DNA from: Alkalicoccobacillus porphyridii | GTDB lineage: Bacteria; Bacillota; Bacilli; Bacillales; Bacillaceae_D | Direction of reading: 5' to 3' | Length of the DNA: 64,000 nt | NCBI RefSeq assembly: GCF_007293315.1 | Contig: NZ_VLXZ01000004.1 | Coordinates: 1 to 64,000, forward strand | Shown here: positions 52,455 to 61,739 of the stretch, piece by piece | Layout of the letters: the number at the start of each line of letters is the position of its first letter | Position numbering within the stretch: the first letter of the stretch is position 1 | Translations under genes and position numbers: made by a program | The notes under the pieces: generated by a model | Database searches by the model: none | What the model was told of the DNA's origin: nothing | Seen by the model: the letters and a program-made list of their open reading frames with translations, nothing else

Positions 52455-53561
52455 ATGGATAAGCGAGCCTTAGAAACTTGTTTGGTGCAAATTGGGAATC
52501 GAGTAGATCAACGTACAGGTGCTGTGAACGCTCCCGTATACTTTTCAACGGCCTATCGTCATACTGGCATTGGAGAATCAACTGGTTACGATTACGCAAG
52601 AACGGGGAATCCAACGAGAGAGGTATTAGAACAGGCGATTGCAGAACTTGAAGAAGGAGATAGAGGATTTGCGTGCAGTTCAGGTATGGCCGCGGTTCAT
52701 ACAGTTTTATCTCTTTTTCAAGAAGGGGATGAAATCCTTGCTTCTAAGGATTTATATGGGGGGACCTATCGCTTGTTTGAAGAGGGCTGGAACCGCTGGG
52801 GTTTAACCTTTAGGTATGAAGACCCTAGAGACTTGGAGACATTTGAGGCAGCAATAACGTCTGAAACAAAAGCGTTATTTATCGAATCTCCTACAAATCC
52901 ACTTATGCAAGAGGCTTCAATTACTAGCTTAGCAACCATAGCAAAGAAATATAATCTGCTATTAATCGTTGACAACACCTTTTACACCCCGTTAATTCAA
53001 CAACCCATTGTAGATGGGGCAGACATTGTGGTTCATAGTGCTTCAAAATACATAAGTGGCCATAATGATGTCATTGCTGGTCTCATTGTATCTAAAGGGG
53101 CGGAGCTTTCGGAGAGAATTGGTTACTATCATAATGGAATAGGGGCAACTCTTTCGGCATTTGATTCCTGGTTAGTAATTAGAGGCATGAAAACCCTCGC
53201 ACTTAGGATGGAGAAGCATGAAGAAAATGCTAAAGAAATTGTTCGGTTTCTAGAAGAAGCTCCTGCGGTTGAAGAGGTGCTTTACCCAGGGCGTGGGGGA
53301 ATGATCTCCTTTCGGGTCAAGGAAGAATCATGGATCAATCCAATTTTGCAGCATTTGTCTTTGATCTCATTTGCAGAGAGTCTTGGAGGGGTAGAAAGTT
53401 TAATGACGTATCCTGCTACTCAAACTCATGCAGACATTCCTGAGGAAATCCGCACAGCCAATGGTGTTGACAATAAGCTATTACGTTTCTCCGTAGGGAT
53501 TGAACGTTGTCAGGATTTAATAGAAGACCTAAAGCAAGCGTTCTCAGCTGTAGATAGATAG
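52455..53561 (+). CDS. metI: Cystathionine gamma-synthase / O-acylhomoserine thiolyase (MetI)
   Basis: PLP enzyme that makes cystathionine or homocysteine from acylhomoserine. Trans-sulfuration family segments: STAYRHTGIGESTGYDYARTGNPT, FACSSGMAAVHTVLSLF (PLP phosphate), and SASKYISGHNDV with the PLP-binding Lys (each is cited by start). The 368-residue length matches MetI. ATG 52455 with GGAGTGATC upstream. S-box control and yitJ downstream fix it in methionine synthesis. Confidence 0.9.
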   Translation: MDKRALETCLVQIGNRVDQRTGAVNAPVYFSTAYRHTGIGESTGYDYARTGNPTREVLEQAIAELEEGDRGFACSSGMAAVHTVLSLFQEGDEILASKDLYGGTYRLFEEGWNRWGLTFRYEDPRDLETFEAAITSETKALFIESPTNPLMQEASITSLATIAKKYNLLLIVDNTFYTPLIQQPIVDGADIVVHSASKYISGHNDVIAGLIVSKGAELSERIGYYHNGIGATLSAFDSWLVIRGMKTLALRMEKHEENAKEIVRFLEEAPAVEEVLYPGRGGMISFRVKEESWINPILQHLSLISFAESLGGVESLMTYPATQTHADIPEEIRTANGVDNKLLRFSVGIERCQDLIEDLKQAFSAVDR

Positions 53562-53592
53562 GCATCCATCGATTATACGAAAGGAGATCATT

Positions 53593-55443
53593 ATGGGACT
53601 ATTGGAGAGATTAAAAACAGATATTTTAGTTGGCGACGGTGCAATGGGGACTTTATTGTATGAGCGGGGAATTGAGCACCAGTGCTTTGAAGAGATAAAT
53701 ATTACGCAGCCTGATCAGGTTATTTCGATTCATCGTGAATACCTTCAAGCGGGTGCAGACGTTATTCAAACAAATACCTATGCCGCAAACCACTTAAAGC
53801 TTAGCAAATATGGATTGGAAGAGAGAACTGCCGAAATCAACAGAAGGGCAGTTGCTTTAGCAAAACAGGCAGCAGCTGACAAAGCTTATGTAGTTGGCAC
53901 GATTGGTGGAATCCGACGCTTCCAAATGGAAGAGTCGACTTTAGATGAGATTAATGAAGCATTGACTGACCAGCTTATTACTTTAATTGATGAAGGTGTA
54001 GATGGACTTTTATTAGAAACGTTTTATGATCTTGAAGAAGCTTTAATGATCACAAAAGAGGCAAAAAAGCATAGCTCGTTACCTCTTATCGTTAATGTAA
54101 GTCTTGGTGATATTGGTGTGATGAGTGGGGGCATTCAAGCAACTGAAGCATTTAGTCTATTAACAAAAGCAGGTGCAGATATTGTTGGGTTAAATTGTCG
54201 GATGGGTCCTGCCCATATGCTGCGTTCTTTTGAAGAAATTCCGATTCCCGAACATCATTATCTTGCTGTTTATCCTAATGCAAGCTTGCCTGATTATCGC
54301 GACGGGCGATTGTTTTACTCCTCTAATCCAGAATATTTTGCAAATATGACAGGGCGATTTATTGACCAAGGGGTCCGTTTGATCGGGGGATGCTGCGGTA
54401 CCTCTCCTTCACATATTAAAGCAGTGGCTGAGGTAGCAAAAAGTCGAGTCCCTGTTCAAAAAAAGACGTTAAAGTTCACCGTGCGTGAGCCTATTCCAGA
54501 GGTTGATTTAACAGGAAGTGAAAAGAAGCTAACTGAAATTGTCCGTAAGCAGAGTTCCGTAATTGTTGAACTAGACCCTCCCAAAAAGCTCAGTACAAAA
54601 AGATTTATGGAAGGGGCACATGCTCTGAAAGAGGCAGGAATTGATGCCTTAACGCTTGCCGATAATTCACTTGCATCTCCTCGTATTGATAACCTTGCTT
54701 TAGGGACGATGGTAAAGGAACAGGTAGGGATGCGACCTCTTGTTCATTTAACATGCCGTGACCGAAATCTCATTGGGTTGCAATCACATTTAATGGGATT
54801 GCATGCGCTTGGTTTAAACGACGTATTAACGATTACTGGGGACCCAACAAAAATAGGTGATTTCCCTGGGGCTACCTCTGTTTATGATCTTGCATCGTAT
54901 CAGTTGATCTCTATGATCAAACAGTTAAATGAAGGAATTTCTTTCTCGGGTAAGGATTTAGGAGAGCGAGCTAACTTTACAATAGGTGCGGCTTTTAATC
55001 CAAACGTTAAATACATTGATAAAGCAGTCAAGCGCTTGGAGAAAAAAATCGAAAGCGGCGCTGATTATTTTATGAGCCAGCCAGTCTACGATCATCAACA
55101 GTTAGAAGCAATTTATGAGGAAACAAAGCATATGACACAGCCTATCTATATTGGAATTATGCCATTAATTAGTGCACGTAATGCTGAGTTTTTACACAAT
55201 GAAGTGCCAGGTATAAAGCTGACAGATCAAATAAGAGAAGCAATGTCAACTCATGAGGGCAATCGAGAGGCTTCTAAGCAAGAGGGATTGGCCATTGCTA
55301 AGTCTTTGATTGATACGGCCATGGACTATTTTAATGGTATTTATTTAATCACACCGTTTATGCACTATGATGTAACCGTGGAACTTGCAGGATATATTAA
55401 TGCGAAAACAAAAATAAAGCAAAACCAATCTATATTTGAATAA
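53593..55443 (+). CDS. yitJ: Bifunctional homocysteine S-methyltransferase / methylenetetrahydrofolate reductase (YitJ type)
   Basis: A 616-residue fusion. The N-terminal half is a zinc homocysteine methyltransferase: DGAMGTLLYERG, GLNCRMGP (Cys) and GGCCGTSPSHI (Cys-Cys). The C-terminal half (about 320-616) is an MTHFR-type flavin domain (VELDPPKKLSTKRF, ITGDPTKIGDFPGATSVYDL, FMSQPVYDH). It supplies methyl groups for methionine. It shares the metI S-box transcript; in B. subtilis yitJ has its own. AAGGAGATC upstream. Confidence 0.93.
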   Translation: MGLLERLKTDILVGDGAMGTLLYERGIEHQCFEEINITQPDQVISIHREYLQAGADVIQTNTYAANHLKLSKYGLEERTAEINRRAVALAKQAAADKAYVVGTIGGIRRFQMEESTLDEINEALTDQLITLIDEGVDGLLLETFYDLEEALMITKEAKKHSSLPLIVNVSLGDIGVMSGGIQATEAFSLLTKAGADIVGLNCRMGPAHMLRSFEEIPIPEHHYLAVYPNASLPDYRDGRLFYSSNPEYFANMTGRFIDQGVRLIGGCCGTSPSHIKAVAEVAKSRVPVQKKTLKFTVREPIPEVDLTGSEKKLTEIVRKQSSVIVELDPPKKLSTKRFMEGAHALKEAGIDALTLADNSLASPRIDNLALGTMVKEQVGMRPLVHLTCRDRNLIGLQSHLMGLHALGLNDVLTITGDPTKIGDFPGATSVYDLASYQLISMIKQLNEGISFSGKDLGERANFTIGAAFNPNVKYIDKAVKRLEKKIESGADYFMSQPVYDHQQLEAIYEETKHMTQPIYIGIMPLISARNAEFLHNEVPGIKLTDQIREAMSTHEGNREASKQEGLAIAKSLIDTAMDYFNGIYLITPFMHYDVTVELAGYINAKTKIKQNQSIFE

Positions 55444-55461
55444 GTTATAACATGTGATTTG

Positions 55462-55490
55462 CCACTGCTATGATGACAGTGGAAAATTTT
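55462..55490 (+). terminator. Possible terminator after yitJ
   Basis: CCACTG, 9-base loop, CAGTGG, then AAAATTTTT. Only a 6-bp stem, with an A-run between stem and T's. Confidence 0.45.
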
Positions 55491-55499
55491 TATGTGTAA

Positions 55500-55625
55500 G
55501 TAAACCTGGGAGTTTCTCGGCCGACTCCGAGGGGAGGTACGTGCAGGGGTGAATTAATATTGGCGTTAGCTAAGTTTAGTTCACCGCACGCCCCCGGAAA
55601 GCGTGCCCTATCCCTGTAGCAAATT
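55500..55625. repeat. Degenerate copy of the dispersed palindromic repeat
   Basis: CCCCCGGAAAGCGTGCCC (about 55589-55606) and CCCTGTAGCA match the right half of copies at 19965 and 20271. The interior and left arm have diverged; a small inverted repeat GTGAA...TTCAC lies inside. No gene in 55444-55838 besides this repeat, two hairpins and the sleB promoter. Confidence 0.5.
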
Positions 55626-55672
55626 AAAAGCACTACTAATAATAATTTAGATTAGGGTCAATACACACCGAA

Positions 55673-55710
55673 AAACTCGGATCACTATTTATAGTGGTTT
55701 GAGTTTTTTT
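55673..55710 (+). terminator. Terminator before sleB
   Basis: AAACTCGGATCACTA faces TAGTGGTTTGAGTTT with minor mismatches, then seven T (55673-55710). Confidence 0.72.
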
Positions 55711-55760
55711 ATTTATTTTTGCTTTTTAAGACAGTCACTTTTTTTATGGCAAAAAAGGTA

Positions 55761-55790
55761 TGAATAAATCCTTTTTTCCAACAAACACTA
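55761..55790 (+). promoter_or_regulatory. Probable sigma-G promoter of sleB-ypeB
   Basis: TGAATA (55761-55766) perfectly matches the sigma-G -35; after 17 bases AACACTA (55784-55790) matches the -10 CATACTA at 5 of 7. sleB-ypeB is forespore-expressed under sigma-G in B. subtilis. Confidence 0.6.
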
Positions 55791-55838
55791 ACATCACGCA
55801 CGAAGTATACGCGGATAAAAGTGATAGGAGGGAAAGAA

Positions 55839-56747
55839 ATGTTTATTCACTCATTAACAGTTAAAAAAATAGTTCTAAGTTCAATGGCTGTTATTTGTCT
55901 TTTAACATGGCATGCTCAGGATGTTCAAGCCTTTTCTGACCAAATTATTCAGAAGGGCGCGACAGGAGATGACGTTGTAGAACTTCAAGCAAGACTGCAA
56001 TATAACGGCTTTTACACCGGGAAGATTGATGGGGTGTATGGCTGGGGCACATACTGGGCTGTTCGAAACTTCCAAAACGATTTTGGAATGGAAGTAGACG
56101 GGTTAGTAGGAGATAACATGAAACAAATGTTAGCCAAGTCAACAAAGTATGATGAAGGCTTTGTGCAAAATGCTCTAAAAGAAGGTAGGAAATTCTCCCA
56201 CTACGGAGGAACAGATAAGAAAAAGCAGCAAGGACCTAAAGGAAGTGCAAAGGGCGGAGGCAAGAAGGGAACAAGTGGAAGTCAAGCACCTGCACCTGAT
56301 AATGAAGGTCAAACAGGTGGGGATGAACAACCACAAGCTCCTGAAAATGACGAGCCGACAATTGAAAAAGCAAATAATGTTCCCTCTGGTTATTCAGACA
56401 ATGATATTCGCTTAATGGCTCAAGCTGTTTATGGTGAAGCTCGAGGAGAGCCATATGTAGGCCAGGTGGCAGTAGCAGCGGTTATTATCAACCGAATAAA
56501 CAGTGCAACTTTCCCAAATACAGTGTCTGAAGTGATCTATGAGCCTAGAGCATTTACAGCTGTAGCAGATGGGCAAATTAACAATGAGCCTGATGAAACA
56601 GCAAGGCGCGCAGTTATTGATGCATTGAATGGGCAGGATCCAACAGGTAATGCTATTTACTACTTTAATCCAGTGACTGCTACGTCCGACTGGATCTGGT
56701 CAAGAGAGCAAATTAAAAAGATTGGTAAACATATCTTTTGTTATTAG
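55839..56747 (+). CDS. sleB: Spore cortex-lytic enzyme SleB
   Basis: Lytic transglycosylase-type enzyme that degrades spore cortex during germination. Signal peptide (residues 1-32, ending VQAF), peptidoglycan-binding repeat (about 38-100: GDDVVELQARLQYNGFYTG), a Gly/Lys/Pro-rich linker (about 125-175), and the C-terminal Hydrolase_2 domain (about 190-302; QAVYGEARGEPYVGQVAVAA with catalytic Glu). ATG 55839 with TAGGAGGG upstream; earlier GTG at 55821 is poor. Length 302 is usual. ypeB follows. Confidence 0.94.
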   Translation: MFIHSLTVKKIVLSSMAVICLLTWHAQDVQAFSDQIIQKGATGDDVVELQARLQYNGFYTGKIDGVYGWGTYWAVRNFQNDFGMEVDGLVGDNMKQMLAKSTKYDEGFVQNALKEGRKFSHYGGTDKKKQQGPKGSAKGGGKKGTSGSQAPAPDNEGQTGGDEQPQAPENDEPTIEKANNVPSGYSDNDIRLMAQAVYGEARGEPYVGQVAVAAVIINRINSATFPNTVSEVIYEPRAFTAVADGQINNEPDETARRAVIDALNGQDPTGNAIYYFNPVTATSDWIWSREQIKKIGKHIFCY

Positions 56748-56766
56748 AAGACGGAGGTGAATGAGA

Positions 56767-58104
56767 ATGTTAAAAACCATCATTATAGGACTTGCCGTTG
56801 CTGCGGTGATAGGAACTGGCTGGTGGGGCTATCAACAAAAAAGTGAAGGGGATCAGCTTAGAATTCAAGCAGAAAACAGTTATCAACGTGCGTTTCATGA
56901 TTTAACATTCAACCTTGATCAGATTGAAGATGAGCTCGGGAAAACATTAGCCATGAATTCAAGAAAGCAGTTATCACCCTCACTCGCAGAAGTATGGAGA
57001 ATAACAAGCTTAGCTCAAAAAAATCTAGGGGAATTACCGGTTCAATCAGTCAAAACAAGTGATGCAGAAGAATTTCTTTATAAAATGGCTGATTTTAGCT
57101 ACAGGACATCCGTGAGAGACTTAGATGAAGTACCGTTGACCGACAAAGAGTACCAGACCTTAAAGGACTTGCATAAGCATGCAGGGACAATTCGTGAAAA
57201 CATGAGAAGTATGCAGGCAAAGGCAATGAACGATCAACATAGTTGGGTAGAGGCTAGTTTAAATGAGGACAATCAAGGGGAAGAAAGTATTCCTGGAAAG
57301 TTTGAATTAATGAATAAGTCGGTAGAAGGGTTTAGTGAGGTAGATTGGGGAGCTAGTAAGGATTCTATCCGCAACATTAATGGAGAATTAAAAGAAGCTT
57401 TAAATGGTAAAGAGATTAGCGAAGAAGAGGCGAAGGATATCGGCAGAAACTATGCTGGTGTTGGAAAGGGAGCTAATGTTCAAATCTCAAAAACAGGAAA
57501 AGGGCTAGAGTATCCTGCCTATACCCTGGTTATAGATGATCCTGATCATGAAGCTGACTATTATATGGATATTAGTCAAAAGGGTGGCGAGGCGATTTGG
57601 TTCATGCAAGAGAGACAAATGGGTAAGCAAACGGTTGGTTTAAATGAGGCAGCCGAAAAAGCTAAAACCTTCCTTGAGGACCACGGGAAATCCAATATGG
57701 AGTTAGTCGATAGCACACAATATGACAATACTGGTGTATTTGAATTTGTGTATACTCAAGATGATGTGAGGGTTTATCCGGAGTCAATATTAATTGAAGT
57801 TGCACTTGATAATGGAGATGTCACAAGCTATGAAGCCAAAGGCTATCTAATAAATCATCAAGAGAATCGAGATATTCCAAGTGTCAAGCTTTCAAGAGAT
57901 GAAGCAAAAGAGAATGTAAACCCTAGAGTAGAAGTCATGGAAGAACATATTGCTATGGTCAAAAACTCCATCGATGAAGATGTGCTGTGTTATGAGTTTT
58001 TAGGTGTGTTAGATGACGATACATTCAGAATTTTTATTAACGCTGAAGATGGACAAGAAGAAAAGGTTGAGCGTTTGATTCAATCAGAACCAGTTTATCA
58101 ATAA
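56767..58104 (+). CDS. ypeB: Germination protein YpeB
   Basis: Inner-membrane lipoprotein-like partner needed for SleB localisation and stability. N-terminal membrane anchor (residues 4-20), a helical region, then repeated PepSY-like domains (GLEYPAYTLVIDDPDHEADYYMDIS, EEAKDIGRNY, LNEAAEKAKTF). 445 residues. ATG 56767 has GGAGGTGA 6 bases upstream; ATG 56761 would touch that site. Terminator follows. Confidence 0.92.
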   Translation: MLKTIIIGLAVAAVIGTGWWGYQQKSEGDQLRIQAENSYQRAFHDLTFNLDQIEDELGKTLAMNSRKQLSPSLAEVWRITSLAQKNLGELPVQSVKTSDAEEFLYKMADFSYRTSVRDLDEVPLTDKEYQTLKDLHKHAGTIRENMRSMQAKAMNDQHSWVEASLNEDNQGEESIPGKFELMNKSVEGFSEVDWGASKDSIRNINGELKEALNGKEISEEEAKDIGRNYAGVGKGANVQISKTGKGLEYPAYTLVIDDPDHEADYYMDISQKGGEAIWFMQERQMGKQTVGLNEAAEKAKTFLEDHGKSNMELVDSTQYDNTGVFEFVYTQDDVRVYPESILIEVALDNGDVTSYEAKGYLINHQENRDIPSVKLSRDEAKENVNPRVEVMEEHIAMVKNSIDEDVLCYEFLGVLDDDTFRIFINAEDGQEEKVERLIQSEPVYQ

Positions 58105-58138
58105 CGAATGAGTTGGGAAAAAAAGAATACAGTCTAAC

Positions 58139-58180
58139 AGAACCCGAACAATGATGATGTCATTGTTCGGGTTCTTTATT
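58139..58180 (+). terminator. Terminator after ypeB
   Basis: AACCCGAACAATGA (58141-58154) pairs perfectly with TCATTGTTCGGGTT (58160-58173), then CTTTATTT. The 58181-58394 stretch that follows holds nothing else recognisable apart from an in-frame upstream extension of the next gene. Confidence 0.85.
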
Positions 58181-58394
58181 TGTACAAGCGTTTTCGCGAC
58201 CATCGGGAATCATGTCTGCCGTTAATAGAACAGGTTTGGAGCTTCTTCCAAACATCTGTATCACGCTTTGCGCTAGTGAGAGTGAAGGTAATAATCGTAC
58301 TTTAGACTTTATCATCAAGCTCAACCATTACCTTGCGCTTTTTCCAATTCGTGCGATAATAAAGATAATTACTTGGAGAAGGGGCGGCGAAAAT

Positions 58395-59063
58395 GTGGAA
58401 GTAGGAATGACCTTATATCTTGAGGCTAAACACCAGGAGATGGAGAAACCCGTACCTGTCTATCGCTGTCGATTAGTTGATATTGAAGATGGACGACTGG
58501 TCATTGATTATCCAATTAACGAAAAAACAGAAAAACCTGCTTTTTTTTACGATGGAACACAGTTTAAGGCATGGTGGATTTCAAAGGATGAAGCGGTTTA
58601 TTCTTTTGAAGCAACAATCTTAGGAAGAAAAAAAGCAAATATCCCTGTATTGCTATTAAATCAACCCGATTCCGATCAAATTATGCGAATGCAGCGACGT
58701 GAATATGTACGAATCTCAGCACGAGCCGATGTTGCGGTGCACCCCTTGCACTCGGATTATTATCCATTCGCCTCTACTACGGTTGACATTAGCGGCGGTG
58801 GGTGTGCGGTATCACTGCCTCGTAATTATACATGTCCTCCGATTGGTGAAATGGTTATGCTTTATCTTGTTTTACATAGGCCGTCTGGAACTGTGGACTA
58901 TCTGCAGGTTAAAGCAGATATTGTACGTTTAGCAAAACCAACCGATTATGGTAGAGAGCGAATTTCGTTTGAGTTTTTGAATTTACATCAGCGGGATCGT
59001 GAGAAGATCATGACCTATGTTTTTGAGAAGCAACTGGTGGAAAAGAAAAAGATGAAATTATAA
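58395..59063 (+). CDS. ypfA: PilZ-domain c-di-GMP-binding protein (YpfA/MotI-like)
   Basis: A 222-residue protein with an N-terminal YcgR-like domain (about 1-90) and a PilZ domain (about 95-215). The c-di-GMP-binding signature is present: RREYVR (RxxxR) and TVDISGGG (D/NxSxxG). In B. subtilis YpfA/MotI binds c-di-GMP and brakes the flagellum. GTG 58395 (VEVGMTLYLE) is preferred because AAGGGGCGG lies 7 bases upstream and MotI starts at this point; an in-frame ATG at 58212 gives 61 unlike residues. Confidence 0.88.
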   Translation: MEVGMTLYLEAKHQEMEKPVPVYRCRLVDIEDGRLVIDYPINEKTEKPAFFYDGTQFKAWWISKDEAVYSFEATILGRKKANIPVLLLNQPDSDQIMRMQRREYVRISARADVAVHPLHSDYYPFASTTVDISGGGCAVSLPRNYTCPPIGEMVMLYLVLHRPSGTVDYLQVKADIVRLAKPTDYGRERISFEFLNLHQRDREKIMTYVFEKQLVEKKKMKL

Positions 59064-59098
59064 ATAGCGTGAAGGTGTCTGTCGCACCAAGGTTTCAT

Positions 59099-59127
59099 TA
59101 GACCCAACTACGTATCTATGCTACAAT
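59099..59127 (+). promoter_or_regulatory. Probable promoter of cmk-plsC with flanking dyad
   Basis: TAGACC, 17-base spacer, TGC-TACAAT (59122-59127) gives an extended -10 promoter. GACCCAA (59101-59107) and TTGGGTC (59127-59133) form a perfect 7-bp inverted repeat around it, a possible operator. Confidence 0.5.
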
Positions 59128-59215
59128 TGGGTCGTAGAATTAGTCCATTTTTAAAATGGAAAGTAAAGAAAACGTATATGTGACGGGTGTTACGTGATAA
59201 TTTGAGGTGTTTGAC

Positions 59216-59890
59216 ATGAGTAATTGGGTGAATATTGCTATTGATGGTCCAGCTGGTGCCGGTAAAAGTACCGTGGCAAAGTTGGTTTCAGAGAAATTAT
59301 CTTTTTTGTATATTGATACAGGTGCGATGTATAGAGCATTGACTTTAGCAGTGCTTAAGTCGAAAACAAATCCATCAAGTGAGACGGATGTTAGTGAGCT
59401 CCTTAATCATAGCCATATTCAACTAATTGTTGATCAAGAAGGATCAAGGGTTCTGCTTAACGATGAAGATGTAACACTAGACATTCGTTCTTCAGAGGTG
59501 AATCAGCTGGTTTCACTTGTTTCAAGCTACCAGGCAGTTAGAGAGGAAATGGTTAAACGTCAACGTCAGCTTGCTGGTACTACAAACAGTGTTCTTGATG
59601 GGCGAGATATTGGCACGTATGTATTACCTTATGCTAATCTAAAAGTGTTTCTTACAGCTGCAGTTTCTGAAAGAGCCCGTAGACGTCATCAAGAGCAGAT
59701 TGCTAAAGGGATGCCATCTGATTTAGAGCAGCTTAAAGTAGACATTGCAAAACGAGATGAATTGGATTCTACTAGGGCTATCGCTCCTCTAAAAAAGGCA
59801 GAGGATGCTGTAGAAATAGATACCACGGCGTTAACCATACCTGAGGTTGTTCAAGCCATCACGGAACTCGCAAAGGAGCGGACAGCATAA
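59216..59890 (+). CDS. cmk: Cytidylate kinase
   Basis: Phosphorylates CMP and dCMP. P-loop GPAGAGKST (residues 10-18 of the chosen start), YIDTGAMYR, DGRDIGTYVLP and RARRRHQEQ lid. 224 residues. ATG 59216 has GAGGTG 6 bases upstream; GTG 59207 is inside that site. plsC follows after one base and ypfD thereafter, the conserved Bacillus order. Confidence 0.94.
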   Translation: MSNWVNIAIDGPAGAGKSTVAKLVSEKLSFLYIDTGAMYRALTLAVLKSKTNPSSETDVSELLNHSHIQLIVDQEGSRVLLNDEDVTLDIRSSEVNQLVSLVSSYQAVREEMVKRQRQLAGTTNSVLDGRDIGTYVLPYANLKVFLTAAVSERARRRHQEQIAKGMPSDLEQLKVDIAKRDELDSTRAIAPLKKAEDAVEIDTTALTIPEVVQAITELAKERTA

Positions 59891-59891
59891 G

Positions 59892-60485
59892 ATGGGACTC
59901 TATGAATTAGGTCAATTTGTTTGCAGAACCTATCTTTCAACGATGTATAAGGTTGAAATTGAAGGGAAAGAGAATATCCCAGACGAGGGTGGCGTACTTC
60001 TTTGCTGTAATCACATCAGTAATTTGGATCCCCCTTTTCTTGGTGCCTATATTAAGCGCCCAACGAGGTATATGGCTAAGCAGGAATTATTTGAAAAGCC
60101 TATCCTTAAACAATTGCTGCCAAAGCTTGGCGCATTTCCGGTAAAACGTGGAGGAGCTGATAAGCAAACCTTACGTAAAGGAATCTCTTATTTAAACGAC
60201 AATGAAATACTTGGTCTTTTCCCAGAAGGGACGAGAAGCAAGGATGGTAAGCTTGGAAAAGGATTGGCAGGCGCAGGGTTCTTTGCTCTAAAAACGGATG
60301 CAGTGGTTATCCCTTGTGCGATAATTGGAGAGTACAAACGCGGTAAGCCATTAAAACTGGTTTACGGTGAGCCGATTGACCTTAGTAAAGAAAAAGAGAA
60401 TAAGGTAAACTCTGCAGACGTTACGTTAATCATCATGACAGCAATTCAAAACCTATTGGATCAGCACAAACAACCTCAAGATTAA
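59892..60485 (+). CDS. plsC: 1-acyl-sn-glycerol-3-phosphate acyltransferase
   Basis: Acylates lysophosphatidic acid to phosphatidic acid. The catalytic HX4D motif is NHISNLD (H50-ish), followed by FPEGTRSKDGKL for substrate binding. 197 residues, normal for the short bacterial form. ATG 59892 with AAAGGAG upstream; a longer in-frame start at 59847 overlaps cmk. Between cmk and ypfD as in other Bacilli. Confidence 0.91.
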   Translation: MGLYELGQFVCRTYLSTMYKVEIEGKENIPDEGGVLLCCNHISNLDPPFLGAYIKRPTRYMAKQELFEKPILKQLLPKLGAFPVKRGGADKQTLRKGISYLNDNEILGLFPEGTRSKDGKLGKGLAGAGFFALKTDAVVIPCAIIGEYKRGKPLKLVYGEPIDLSKEKENKVNSADVTLIIMTAIQNLLDQHKQPQD

Positions 60486-60572
60486 ATTTCTTTCACTTAT
60501 CATGAAAGTTGTTTATAAAACTAGTTCGTTCCGCTACGTAAGTTGTGCGGGGATTGAAGGAGGCAGATGTCA

Positions 60573-61727
60573 ATGGTCGAAGATATGAATAACGAAGTTT
60601 CTGAAATGAAGTCATTCTCTGTTGGAGATATCGTCACTGGAAAAGTCACAAAGGTAGAAGAAAAACAAGCCTTTGTTGATGTGGGTTTTAAAGTTGATGG
60701 TATTATTCCTATCAGTGAATTATCCAGCTTGCACATTGAAACGGTTAGTGATGTGTTAGCAGTGGATGATGAGCTAGAGCTTAAAATTCAAAAAGTCACC
60801 GATGATGAGCTAGTATTGTCTAAACGTGCAGTCTCCGCTGAAAAAGCATGGGAACGTCTTCAAGAAGCCTTTCAATCTGGAGAAGTCATTGAAGCGGAAG
60901 TAGCTGACGTGGTAAAAGGCGGATTAGTTGTTGATGTTGGTGTACGTGGATTTATTCCAGCTTCATTGGTAGAGCGTCATTTCGTTGAGGATTTTTCTGA
61001 GTATAAAGGTCGTACTCTTCGATTAAAAGTAGCTGAAATTGATAAGGAGCACAATAAACTTATTTTATCTCAGCGTGCTGTGCTTGATGAAGAGGTAGAA
61101 AATACAAAACGCAAAGTACTTGAATCCTTAAAGCCTGGAGATACCGTGGAGGGCACGGTTCAAAGATTAACAAACTTTGGAGCGTTTGTTGATGTCGGTG
61201 GGGTTGATGGGCTTGTTCACATTTCACAGCTTGCACATTATCGCGTAGAAACACCGTCAGAAATTGTTTCTGAGGGCGATAAGGTAAACGTAAAAATCTT
61301 ATCTGTTGATACGAACAGTGAGCGAGTGTCACTTTCAATTAAAGATACAGAACCAGGCCCTTGGGAAAAAGTTGCACAACAATTCTCTGCCGGTGATGTT
61401 GTTGAAGGCACAGTTAAACGATTAGTTTCCTTTGGTGCTTTTGTTGAAATTGCTCCTGGAATTGAAGGGCTAGTCCACATTTCACAAATAGCTAATCGCC
61501 ACATTGGTACACCATCTGAGGTACTAAGTGAAGGAGAAAGTGTTCAAGTTAAGGTACTTGAGGTTAGTTCAGAGGATAAACGTGTTTCTTTAAGTATACG
61601 TGAACTGTTAGCTGATGAAGAAAGTAGCCAAGAATATACTCAATATGAAAATAATCGTGAAGAGGATTCTGGTGGATTTTCTTTAGGAGATATGATTGGT
61701 GATCAGCTTAAGAAGTACAGACCATAA
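60573..61727 (+). CDS. ypfD: S1 RNA-binding domain protein (ribosomal protein S1 homologue YpfD)
   Basis: A 384-residue protein of four tandem S1 domains (for example GDIVTGKVTKVEEKQAFVDVG, GKVTK..; GTVQRLTNFGAFVDVGGVDGLVHISQ; GTVKRLVSFGAFVEIAPGIEGLVHISQ; each is shortened here by position near 15, 95, 180 and 265). Gram-positive YpfD has four, against six in E. coli S1. Binds RNA, and translation role is not proven in Bacillus. ATG 60573 gives 9-base spacing from AAGGAGG; ATG 60567 gives only 3. Confidence 0.88.
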   Translation: MVEDMNNEVSEMKSFSVGDIVTGKVTKVEEKQAFVDVGFKVDGIIPISELSSLHIETVSDVLAVDDELELKIQKVTDDELVLSKRAVSAEKAWERLQEAFQSGEVIEAEVADVVKGGLVVDVGVRGFIPASLVERHFVEDFSEYKGRTLRLKVAEIDKEHNKLILSQRAVLDEEVENTKRKVLESLKPGDTVEGTVQRLTNFGAFVDVGGVDGLVHISQLAHYRVETPSEIVSEGDKVNVKILSVDTNSERVSLSIKDTEPGPWEKVAQQFSAGDVVEGTVKRLVSFGAFVEIAPGIEGLVHISQIANRHIGTPSEVLSEGESVQVKVLEVSSEDKRVSLSIRELLADEESSQEYTQYENNREEDSGGFSLGDMIGDQLKKYRP

Positions 61728-61739
61728 ATTGAAATATGG

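Noticed and set aside
58212-58394. 61-residue N-terminal extension of the PilZ protein
   Set aside because: No ribosome binding site at ATG 58212 and no match to MotI; GTG 58395 has a good site and the family start.
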